64,000 nucleotides of DNA, taken from the NCBI GenBank assembly GCA_013396915.1, contig VWZL01001366.1:620001-684000 (forward strand), in the 5' to 3' direction. A program made the position numbers and the translations under genes. This document shows positions 25,300-36,859 of the stretch, piece by piece. Numbering within the stretch: the stretch's first letter is position 1; every line of letters begins with the position of its first letter. The DNA is from Stercorarius parasiticus. Taxonomy: Eukaryota; Chordata; Aves; Charadriiformes; Stercorariidae. The notes under the pieces were generated by a model. The model was not told where the DNA came from, ran no database searches, and saw only the letters and a list, made by a program, of their open reading frames with translations.

Positions 25300-25500
25300 T
25301 TTTTCCTGATTAATTTTATTAACAACCTTATCAGAATGGGAGTCATAAAGAATGAAGCCAGATGTTGCTGTTCCTCCAGTGAATTCTTACTGTAATTAAT
25401 TTCTTCATCAATAATTAATTTTCACTAAGAGTTCTTTGGCATCATGACACAGCTAATAAGACAATATGCAAATATTAATACTGGTAAGTTATTCTGTACT
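25300..25500. promoter_or_regulatory. Candidate enhancer-like noncoding element (homeodomain plus octamer motifs)
   Basis: Two TAATTA cores (25393-25398, 25412-25417), a GATTAATTTTATTAA stretch just upstream, a CTTATCAG (GATA-type) site and a perfect octamer ATGCAAAT (25466-25473) lie within about 170 bases of non-repetitive sequence. TAATTA is bound by homeodomain factors and ATGCAAAT by POU factors. Dense combinations are typical of conserved developmental enhancers in gene deserts. Conservation cannot be assessed here, and A+T-rich DNA gives such motifs by chance. Confidence 0.25.
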
Positions 25501-28500
25501 GCCTAAATATTAAGACAGATTTTTTTTTCTATGAAAACACTGCAGCACTAAACACTATATGGACACTGTAACGGTAAACATAAAAGATAGACAAGAAAAG
25601 AGGCGGACTTGTTTTCTCCATATTTATATTAAAACCTCACAGTAAATCTTAAAAAGTAAAACAAAACTACTATGAATGTAATGCACCTACTTGGGAAGTG
25701 ATTTAATTTGGGATAAATCCTGCACTGCTGTAGAGCACCAGCAAATCCTTGTTCCGGAAAAGAGGATCAGTGAGGGCAAGGGAAGGACCTGGAACAGTTC
25801 CTCTGAAACACTGATTAGACAAGAATGAAGAGCAAGGGCTTCAAGCCACTGGCAGGGGTATCAAAAGTAGTAATTTCTTCTGCTCATCTTTGAAAAAACC
25901 AACAACACTTCAACATCTCATCAACTACCAAGTGTGTTTTCGAAGTACTACAAGTTTACACAGAGTATCTTAACTGCTCTTCTCATGCTTACTTTCTTTT
26001 CACTTTTGCTACATAAAAGAAAAAAAAAAATACTCTTCCAGGAATAAGGCAAGTCTCCTGCCAGCAGTGACACTTATCTATTTTAAATTTTGACAAACTC
26101 AATGTAAGTGGGCCCCATATATTACAAAGGTATCTGACATCATTCCTTCAAAGGCCTATTAAGGTGATATAGCTCAAAATAATTACACATGTTAGGAATA
26201 TGCTGAATCTTTCATTGCCAAGCTTCACAATCAAATAGAGAACCATAACAGACTCCTAAATATAGTGTTAAGTCCAATTTCCAGTAAGAGAGGTCCAGAA
26301 GTTTTTTTCTTCTTTCAATCTTAATAAGCGAGACAAAAGTCATCATGTGTTTTTCCTGTTGATGTTCATCATTAGGTGCTTTGCAAAAATCCTATCTCCT
26401 TCTACACAGGAAAACCCTCTCAAAATGGTTTCTTTAATAAGACTCATGTTATAGAAAAGGCTGACAGTCACTGTACTAGGTTTGATTCAGAAGACCAGGA
26501 ACTCAGATGTTCTAACGAGAAACCTCCAGCTGTAACAAATAACTGTGTTCTTTGTGAATAACAGATGGCATGGACGAAAAAATATTGTGGATTTGTTGAT
26601 GGGCAACTTGAGCTGCAAGGTCCTATTCCCTGCTCTCACACGGGTGTGCTTGATGAGCTTAAAGAGATAACTTTAACTTTACAGAGGTTGCATGTCTCTA
26701 TGATGTACCCTCATTATTTACGTCTATGTCATAGGGTAACTATGACTGCTATCTTTTAAAGCTTTTTCATACATAATGATAGAGGAAGAGGTGATTTAGT
26801 TAGGTTCACCAGTTTTTAATATTGTTTTGTACCTTCAGGATGCTATGGACTGAAGACTCAAGTATGGAGCACGGGAATAACAGAGGAAATTTCTGGTCAT
26901 TTTGGGTAAGATGGAAGAACGCAGTCCACACCAGTTGCTTTCTATAACAGAATTAAAGAATAAAACACAGTGTGTTTATCTTATTCCTATTGCTATCAAT
27001 ATAGCAGCATGTGGAAAGAATACTTGTATTTTTATCTACAGATAAAGCCTTGACCATTTGCTCCAGCCTTTTATTGGAGGCAGTACACATCAGGGACTTC
27101 ATATCCAGAGCTGTTTTTTCTTAAGAAGCATTAAGGTGAAGGTGATGAGGAGCAGAGAGGTTTCTGATGGGCCACTAGGGAAAGGAGTTACTGAGTGAAA
27201 ATGTCAAGGTAGAAATTCTTGGCACAGTAATCAAGACAGGCTCTCAGGACTTTTTAAAATATGCCTTTAAATCTACTTACAGTCTGGCTGAAACCAGATT
27301 TGCAGTCTATTTTTGCAGCTGCCAGTCTCCACTTAGAAAAGCTTTAGCGTTGGATATGGATACTGTACTTCAAAAGGTAGACAGAAACCTTTGAAGTACA
27401 CACAGGCTGATGTGGAGGGTTACTTGAAAGTATAGGTTTCCTCTGGACAACAGAGGTATTTAGAAATGTTAGGATCCCAGAGGTGTTCAGGATTTCATCT
27501 GTCTAGGTGGACAAAGCCTTAGATTTAACAACCAAATGTGTTTATGTTATTAGAAAGCCCATTTTCTGTAGTTGCCTTGTTTGCGAATGTGTATAGGTGA
27601 GGGACAGAAGCAACATATTTATATTGAGATATTTTTCCACTTAAGAATTTGTTAACAATATCTTTGAACCTACAGGAATACACTCGGAAAATATCTGTAA
27701 GGGGTCAACTCCTGAATCAGCATAAATCAGTATCACTAGTGGCTAATAAAGCACAACTTTTAACTTTCAAATTTAAAAAAAACCTGCAAAATCTGTCATT
27801 CTGTTACCTTCTTTTGAATAACTTTTTAGAATGTTTATAGTATTTATCAAAGTCTCTATATTGAACAAATTAGTACCTAAAATTTTCAGTGAAGTAGATT
27901 AGTTTGGAAAATATTTATGTAAAATAATCTGTCTGAAAAGGAGGAAAATATCCTATTCAGACTACTCATTGGCAAAATAATACTTCCATTATTTATGGAT
28001 GGGTGGGTTTTTTTAGCTAATTCAAATAACTACCACAAAAATCAATTCAGGTATAGGCAACTCCTTTTGCCTATAACCGTTACAGGTAAAGTTTTATTCC
28101 AGGGGAGTTTACCTAGAGATGTGTGGATGGTTAGAATGTAGCTAAGTGAATACATTAGAGCAGTGTTGATATTGTTTGTACTGTTTGTACTGTTGATTAT
28201 TTTATTTCTACAAAAAAATGAGAATCTGAAATAAAAAGTGGTAGCAACAGTATATCTAGAACTACAAAACAAGCATTTTAAAACCTACATCTTTATTTGC
28301 ATTTTTGCCTTTTTGCCATAGTTCTAGCAGCATGTGTAATATACAAGTTTGTAAAATAAAGGCAAAAAAAGTATTTTTTTAAAGAAAAAAAAATAAAAAA
28401 TCCAGACTGAAACCTAACAGAATTTTTTCTGAGGATGGGTGGCAGTTGATTCTGTCAATATGTACAAAACAAATGCAAGAAAAAAGCAACTCCAGAGAAT

Positions 28501-29649
28501 GAATTATCCACATATACCTCCACTATTGCTTTTTTTTGGGAGTACTGCTGGTGGACTGGTGGCTGTGGAAGAGATGAGTTTAGGGTTATTAATGAGGTTC
28601 AGAGGTATTACTTGCAGACTGCTTAAATCTCCTACATCTCAGATTAATGCCTTAGATGTTGAGTTGTGGCATATTCTGGGGTTTTTCTTTCCATGCATCC
28701 TATGCTTGTGGAAGGTTTATTGCAAAAAGGTGAAATTCTGACAAACAGGTTTTGAAAATTTTTCATCCCCTTTAGGTACAATAGTGTATTTTATCGGGTG
28801 ATTTATTAAGAATCTACTTACATAAACGGAACTGCCTGTTTAAACTTTTTTTCGGTGTAAGACTGCTGTTAATTGTCGTACTGACCTATATGTACTTTGT
28901 AACACCTCTTAATTTAAAAATACCACTTTTACTAATAACTGGTAGTTCATAGTAAAAATAATCGAGCATGTGTGTCTGTAGTACTAGGAAAGAGGTTTTG
29001 AATTTTTACTCCAAAGTGTGGCATTCAAAAGGAAAAACACTTTGACCTTTAAAATAATCTCATATACTGTTAAGGAAATACTACAACTACTCTTATAATG
29101 GCTTTATTCCTTGGCATAAGAAAAGATAGATCTGCAGGTAAGTATATATGTAGAAAGAATACCTGTGGATTCTACATAATTTGCTATATCTATGATAAAT
29201 AAACTTCGTATAGCGTTGGCCTGTGTTGAGCCTGCACTATGGTTTTAGACATACCATGCTGCCTCTCTGAGAGCCAGGAAGCCTTCGGGAGGCTGTCCTT
29301 TACCTTCCTCATTTCCTGGCTTAGATAACTCCTCCACAGAGCTGGAGGGGTTTCTGTAACCGGGCTCTGCTCTGCTTTGATAAGTGCCATGGCTAGCTCT
29401 GCACTCTTCCAGGTTATTATCACTGAATGTATGCTGTTTACAAGGTCCTGCTTTCTCTAACCTCTCTACAGATTATCTGAGGTGTTAAAATCTGTATAAA
29501 TCTTGCTTCAAGTGAGGATCCAAAAGAAAATTTTTTCGCATCTTGTCTGCTATGTTGACCATCTACAGTTCCATGATGCACAAATTAAATTGACTAATGT
29601 AGCTCATTTTATTTTAGAAAAGAAGCAAACACACCTTTTTTTTTTTTTT
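25501..29649. other. Noncoding DNA, no gene seen
   Basis: No supported gene or named repeat. Frames of 60-100 codons are scattered and unrelated to known families. The stretch ends in a T14 run (29636-29649) that abuts the assembly gap. Confidence 0.55.
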
Positions 29650-29675
29650 NNNNNNNNNNNNNNNNNNNNNNNNNN
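29650..29675. other. Assembly gap (26 N)
   Basis: A run of 26 undetermined bases directly follows a T14 tract. Homopolymers commonly break assemblies, so the true length is unknown. Any open frame read through it is invalid. Confidence 1.
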
Positions 29676-32148
29676 CAGCCAACCACTTTTTGCTTGCAAT
29701 ATAACAGGATAAGAGAAAAAAAGGGTAAGGAAGCATACACGCATGGAGCTAGATCCACCAAACCAGGAGGATATTTTTTCACCACTTTGCTGGGTCAAAG
29801 CTGACCTAAAAACTGGAGTAGGCAGCAGTTGCTGGGTTTCTGCCCCATTTCAGAAATCTTCAAGCAGTTGCTGCAGTAGTTTGTACGCCTCCTTCCCCTG
29901 CCATCAGCACAGGGGATGGTAGCCAGGGCCACTTTACTCCTGGCTGGTCTCCAGCTGGCCCCTTGAGGCTGCTGGCAATCCATGAAAATCAAATCAGCGC
30001 TGTGCTGTGAACTGGTGCTGGAGTGAACTGATGCTGGGAAGCTTTCAGGATTAGAAAAGCAAAGGTTGGTATACTGGTCCTTCTTGTCCAGAAAAGTGGA
30101 TCGTCATTTTCAGACGGCTACTCCTTTTGTCTCAAGAGGTGTTTCAGTCTGATCTAGTGCTTAAGAAACTTCATATTTAGAAACACACATTTAGTCTTAT
30201 TATAATGAAACTGGAGGAGTTAAAAACTTCTAAGAGAAATCAGGTCAAAGTTTTAGGTAGCTTGATTCCAGTAAAATTATTCTAAATCAAAATTTAATCT
30301 AAGGAGACATGAAGACAGCAATGTTTACATGGCAAGATGAAACATGTTCTGGAAAAAGTTTTGCAGGGGGAGGCAAACAAGAATGAAACTGTGTATACAT
30401 ATGTCTCCTTGTTCTAGTCCTGGTTAAGTTTGGTTTCTCTTTTACGTGGACAATAACAGAGTAGATATGCAGTCCTAGCATCAGACCACATGTATAGGAC
30501 CTTATCTCCTAGAACCAATCCTGATTTGACTTTCACTCGCCTGGAAAGTCTTTCAGAGGTCCAGCACAAGTGGCAGAGCTGATCACAACATGATTAATGG
30601 GCAGAAACTCCAACCCTGCCTCCCTGCCTCTGAGGAGCAGCGCTTGACAGATGACAGAATATTTTATTCCCATTTCCTCTTGTTCTGCTTCGTTTCCCTG
30701 GCATTCCTAAAGGACAGGAAAAGAGAAAAAAAGTATTTTGTATCAGTCTTCTAGCTTCATCCATTTCTTTTTCCACAGAGCCCCTCTGCTCAGTCCACTC
30801 TGTGGCATCTTTGTTGCTTCCCTGCCCTATCTACGTAAATCTAAGTCAGCATTTCCAGAGAAAATGCTGCTTAATAATTTCAACGAGTTATTGCTTCTGG
30901 CTTCACCAATGCATGGTACAGCAGAGTAAATAATATAGAACAGGCGCAGAATGACCTGACCCCAGTATTTGTATTGAAGACTATAAAGCGATGCCTGTCC
31001 AAGAAAATGCAGTTTCTTTGGCAAGCGTGCTGATGCCAGGAATATGTGTGAATATTAAAATCCCCAGCATGATAAGGAACTTTCTAAGGAGCAGTTTTCC
31101 ATATCAGGTTTAAGGTGGTGAGATTCTGGTGCTTTGCCTCATTAACGAGTTGGAAGCACAAATTCACTGTGAATTGATTTGGACGTCAGTCAGCAAATGT
31201 AAATAGAGCAGCATGAGTTTCGCTGCATCTCCACAATTTGTTTAACTTCTTCCCATCTTTTCAGCTTCCTGTGTGCTCTTTTCCTGGCCTTCGCTGCTAT
31301 GACATTTATCTTTAGTATCCCCAGTTCTTCCTTTCCAATTGAAGGTTTCTCAGTTGAGGAAAGCAGTTACTCCACACATGGTGATGAATTATTGAGGATT
31401 GATTGGTGTGACAAAATATTGTAATTTGAAACAGTAATTTCTTTTTAACTGGTGAAGTTCAAAGTGAATTGCAGGCAGTTCCCACCTGCTTGCATTCCTC
31501 TAGAAACAAGCTGTCTTTGTGAGATTGGGTAGTTTTCTACCGAAAGGAAAAAAATAAAGGCCCCAAAACCAAGATACCATGCACAGAAGTAGTAGCACAT
31601 GCCACTGGATCCAAACAGGGAATTCGTGTTAAGATAATAAGAAAGTAGTCCTCTGCAGCTGGCCTAGGCAGATCAAATGCCTGGAGATGCTAACTTCTGC
31701 TGAGTGCCTCAGTCATCATCATAGTGGGTTACTGTGTCATCTATGGTTTGTGCACAGGCCCTGCTTTCTTAGTTGTATCCTGAGCTTGAAAAGAAGGGCT
31801 CGATTCTGTCCTTTAAAAGCTCCCATTACACACCTGACAGCTCAGTGACCTTCCACAAGGTTTCCTCAGTTTCTTCTCCATCCACCAATAGCTAGCATCT
31901 CAAATCTTTTCTGTTCATCTGCCATCCTTCAATATTGTCCATGCTGTCCTAACAGCCAGTGCCACTTTTTCTGGTCTGAGCCACAAGGCTCCCATTCTAA
32001 CCATTTTCTGCTGATTTAGAAGTTGGCCTCTTTGCAAACCTTGATGATAGCCTTGCCACTTGTGTCATGCTTTGTATCCAGTACAACTGCCATGATTTAC
32101 CTCATTACAATGAAGCAAATAAGCAAATACCGTTGTCAGAGAATTCAA

Positions 32149-32177
32149 CCTTTTTTTTTTCCTTTTTTTTTTCCCCC
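32149..32177. repeat. Polypyrimidine mirror repeat
   Basis: The tract reads CC, ten T, CC, ten T, then five C: 29 uninterrupted pyrimidines with mirror symmetry about the middle CC. Mirror-symmetric polypyrimidine tracts can form triplex (H-DNA). Confidence 0.9.
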
Positions 32178-35100
32178 GTGATAAACTGCTGCTTCTGTTA
32201 ACATGCTTATAACTACTGGAATTAAAACACTCAGAGCTGAAACTGGGCCTTGGTAGTTCTGCAGAGGTGGGGAAATGCTCCCCATCTCAGCATTTAGACA
32301 CAGGCCAAAGAAAAATACAGCATTTGGATGGGAATCCTGATCAGTTGCTTGCAGAATACAATAGCTTTAATACCTTTTTGCTTCTAAACATCATATTTAC
32401 CTTATTCACAGCTGCATCACATTGAGAATCTTCAAACAGTTAAATTAGAGGCAAGGGAGAGAGTGAGAGAGCCCTCAACCTCATCGTACCTCTACCTCCC
32501 ACAGAAAATTCAATACAAACATTACATTTTGACCGGCTTCCATTGACTGCTGATTGATTGCTAAATCCACTAGTGGCATCTCTACTTAAATAAATGCAGG
32601 GAAGACTCTAGCCCTCTATTTTGAAGGCCCACCCAACTGTGCATGAATAAATTGGAACAGCAGCACTAATTTAGCTTCGTCTTGTTCTTTCAGTTTTTTT
32701 GCAGACCCCAACTGCCTCTTACAGAGATTTGCTGCTGCTAGTTTTTTTTTTAACAGACCATCTGTCTCATTTCGTATTCTAGAGCATTCTTCCCCATTTC
32801 TTGTCATGTTTCCAGTACAGTAAGAAGTTTGTTGGACTGCTCGTGCTCCAGATAGTTAGTGTATTGCTGTTCTGCTGGTGGTGCAGCAGAAAAAAGAAAG
32901 GGCAACCCTTTTTACGTTCCCTTTCTCTGGGCAGGAAGTCTTTTAGTCCACTCAGCAGGGAAGGGCCTCAGCATCTTCACAGCTTGCCCAACAAGTTCAC
33001 TTAACTGGAGTCACGTGATCCTTCCTGTACAGCCTTAGGACCGGACTGGCAATAGTAGAGGCGGGCAAAAGGGGCCAGAGACGGTTTTCCCCCCCCAGAG
33101 TATAGCTCTTACGGTTGTCATGCCCAGTTAGTTAGACCACATCAAGAACAACATATTTGCTGCAGATGTCTTAGGCACCAGTTGATTGCTGAACACCAGG
33201 CATGGTAAGGATACAGCAAAAGTACCCTCTGAAATGTGCAGTACAGCTGGAGAAAATTTAAACAGCATTCCATGCTGCACCTTCAAGCCACAGGTGTCTT
33301 CCAAACTGAAGGTAGGCAGAAAATAAATTTATTTCTGTACATATCTGGTCCTGACACTCATATGTTTAACTGCTTCTGGCTAAAGCAGGTAGGGAAGTTA
33401 CTTACAATACAAAACTTATAGTTTCTATATTCTATAGCAAAAAATTGTGACATACAAGACTTGAGAGAAGTGAAAACGCGGAAGAACTCATTACCAATAT
33501 AAGGTTAAACAGTAATTTTTGCTGAATCCTTTACAGAAATCTGGGAAGACTTGAAGGCTAGTAATAATCCTCATGTGGCTTCAGGTACGTAGGATGTTGC
33601 TGTTTCTCTGAATGATTTGTGCAGACTCCTCTATAGTCATTGGAGAGAAGTATGGTCTTCTGGAACATGATTCATCTATTTTAGAAATCCATTTTAGGGT
33701 AAGTTAAAGTACTCCCTAGAAGTACCTATTTTCTGTAATTGATTACACAGTCTAAATGACTAACACGGTTGTAGATATCTTTACTGCAGAGTTCTCATTT
33801 GAACAGATAAGTCCCCCACAAAGAAACTATTGCAAGATTCAGAAATAATCACTTAGGAAACCATTAGAATTTGGCAAGAAAAGGAAGGCAGACTGCTGCT
33901 AATGGAAGTGATTAGTGCTCTAATTCAGCAGGCATCAGGATTATCACGTCTGCCATATCTACCTGCGAGACAGAGCTCCATCACCAGGTCACCACCCCCT
34001 GGCACTGGCCCTGATTTCTGAACTCCAGGCTCCTGTCCTCGCTGAGGAAATTCTGAGCCCACCTGACCTTCCTAGAGCCTCACAAGGCTTTGGAAGACCA
34101 CAATAAACAGGACACGAGATGACTACAAATAAAGTAGGCGTGTGACAGCAAGGCTGAAAACAATCCCCCAGAGGACTGTAGAAAACTATATACATAGCAT
34201 ATGCCAAGCCTGTGTGCATCATATGAAAAAAAAGATGCCAAACCAAGAACTACACTTCATTGCTTTGCAAGAGTTTACAGAGTGTAGGATGCACATACAA
34301 TGACTGAGGGATGCTTCACAGGAGCAATATAAAGGCTTCTGCAGGGCATGATAGGAATATTAGTTTAAAAGCAAGTGAAATGTTCACTAACTTATGCTGA
34401 ACATAAATATAAAGGCTGTCCATGGTGTCAAAAATGGCAGGCAAGTAGAAGATGAAACTTGCAGATGATTTATTGCTATTGCAGGGTGACAAGATAAAGC
34501 AAACATTGTCCTGTAGTTTCTCTGCAATATGAGCAATTAGTCAAAAGACCTAGAAAGACATTACGTTTGTAGCATTATCAGTGAAACTGAATGTTACCAG
34601 GTTCAAGGGCATCTGCTTGCTCTTTCTGTTAAGAAGGTGCACTTCTGGAATGGCAGTTCCTGTTTTTCAGGAGGTACGTGAATTTTCAAAGGACTAAATA
34701 CCAGAGGAACTGTAGTCCTACCTCAGATTCATAATTTATGTCTTTATAAAACTTCTCCTGCTCCTTTTTCTTTTCCTCTAAGAAAGATAACATAAAAAAG
34801 ACAACGCTTCCTAATGCTTATGTTGGGCCATATAACCTCTGAAACCAAATAACCTTACAACCTATTTTATCCTCTACTTCTGCAATACTTACAGGGGGAA
34901 AAATTACTGGGGAGTTAGCTGATATCACGTATGCTTCCTAAATTTTTGCCAGAGATCTGGTTGGTTACCTTATGAAACCAGCTTAAGAGGTCGAGTTAGG
35001 TTTTTTTAACCTTTTTGGGAAGCACCATTTCAAGGGACTACCATTGGGGTTCATTTATTTCATTGAAGAATTCAGTAACTTGATAGTATGAATGATGACC

Positions 35101-36379
35101 ACAGAAAAAACCAGCTTTCCCCTTTGGTAAAAATAGTGAAAACATAGCAACTGATAGTTTTGAAAAGGTGAGAGATACTGAGATGCCAGTTCTAAAACTG
35201 TCAGACCTACAACTGAATAAACAGGCTTAAATACTACGTATTGCAAAGCAAATGCCACAGGAGAGAAATGAAGCCAGCAAGCTATTTGTCTGTGATGTAG
35301 CTAACCATAGTACCTTAAAAGCATTGATGTATAAAACTGTTCAGTGCTCATGGATTGTAAAGTCTTAATAGAGAGCTTGGGGTTTTAACACCGCTGAGGT
35401 ACTGTAACAGAAAACATAGAATTAAACTGGCTATGAACAGTTCAAGGGGCAGTTTGGAGTCAATATCTTAACAAAATAGAGTTAACATTGCAGCTTGGTG
35501 GCTTGTATGTTAGTGGATGTGAGCAAAACCGAAATGCCACCTGCCCAAAGAAAGGAGGTGATTTTGGCCTTCATCTATTTATATAAAAACCATATAACTT
35601 TATCTATGAGAGGCCAGCCTTAGCTGAAACTTCCCATAAACTGATTAGTGCATGGTCAAAATGTACCTGGCAGACTAATCATATACTGAAAATACAGAGA
35701 CAGTTTTTTCTTCAGCTACAAATGGATGCCAATCGAATGTTAAACTGAAATAGTCACTGGGGACTTGCAGAGTGAAAAAATAGATAAGAGAAACTGAAAT
35801 AAAAGTGCCTGACAGGATTTTTCATTTCTGAGAGCCAACAGTACTTCACGATGGCTAACAAACTTTGCAAATGAACAGTTGTGTTGTAATAGGTTGCTTC
35901 ATGGTTTCAAGACATTAATCTCTTTGCTGGACACACTAGAGATGAGCTGGTAACATCTCCTGCAAGGTCAAGAAAGAGTTAAAAGCAGCATTGACTCAAT
36001 GTGGCCAGAAGAGCTGGGGCAGCCAGAGGCAATGAACTGGTCACCACAGCTAATGTCTACTCCAGGGACTGGTAGATCCAACCAACACAAACCCCATAGA
36101 CTGCCTGAACGCCACAGGGGAGCTTATTGATAGTCAGTATTACATTGAAAGGTGTTTCATTGAACCATAACTAACTTTGGGCTTGGAAAAATGGGGCGAG
36201 TCTCCAGTCTACAAGAACTAAGCTTTTCCTACAGAAAACGTGGGCCACAGACAGTAAGGCTACAGCTCTTTTGTTGGACTTGGGGCACGGAGCTGAGCTC
36301 AGAGAGATCCATGTCATTGAGGCATGGGATAGCGTAAACCCAGCCACCTTTGCTCACAGCTGTAGCCACTGAGTGCCTG

Positions 36380-36419
36380 CCTATGAACCTGCTCATGCAG
36401 GTTCGTGCAGTTTCATAGG
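36380..36419. repeat. Compound inverted repeat / hairpin
   Basis: GAACCTGC (36385-36392) and GCAGGTTC (36397-36404) are exact inverted arms around a TCAT loop. CCTATGAA (36380-36387) is also the exact complement of TTCATAGG (36412-36419), so two alternative stems overlap. Confidence 0.85.
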
Positions 36420-36847
36420 TCTTTATTCGACATGACTAAAATATAATTAAAGTAACAACACTAAAATGAATTTAGGAAACTGCAAAAAGCAGAAGCAAAC
36501 CCCTCTCATAATAGTAAATGACAAAGTGTTTACTTTCATAGGTATATTATTTTCTTTCAAGTTAAATGTGGCCATGGGGAAATAATTACTGATATATAGA
36601 TACGTATTTTATTAAAATGTTATTAGTTTAAATTTGCCAGCTTTTTATCAAATTTATAACCATGCAGATATAGTTCGCATTTTATTTACAGAAAAGTATT
36701 GATTTTGCTGGTTCCTAAAAGGCACTTTGAAGACACGGTAATGGATCAGGGAGCTGGTTTTCCTTGCATATCAATTAGTGTGAATTTCATGGGCTGTATA
36801 AAATGGACACATTTACAAAGCTCAGCATATTCTCATGGCTTCTCATG

Positions 36848-36859
36848 CAGCAGCAGCAG
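36848..36859. repeat. (CAG)4 triplet tract
   Basis: Four CAG units followed by a C run. There is no coding context. Confidence 0.9.
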
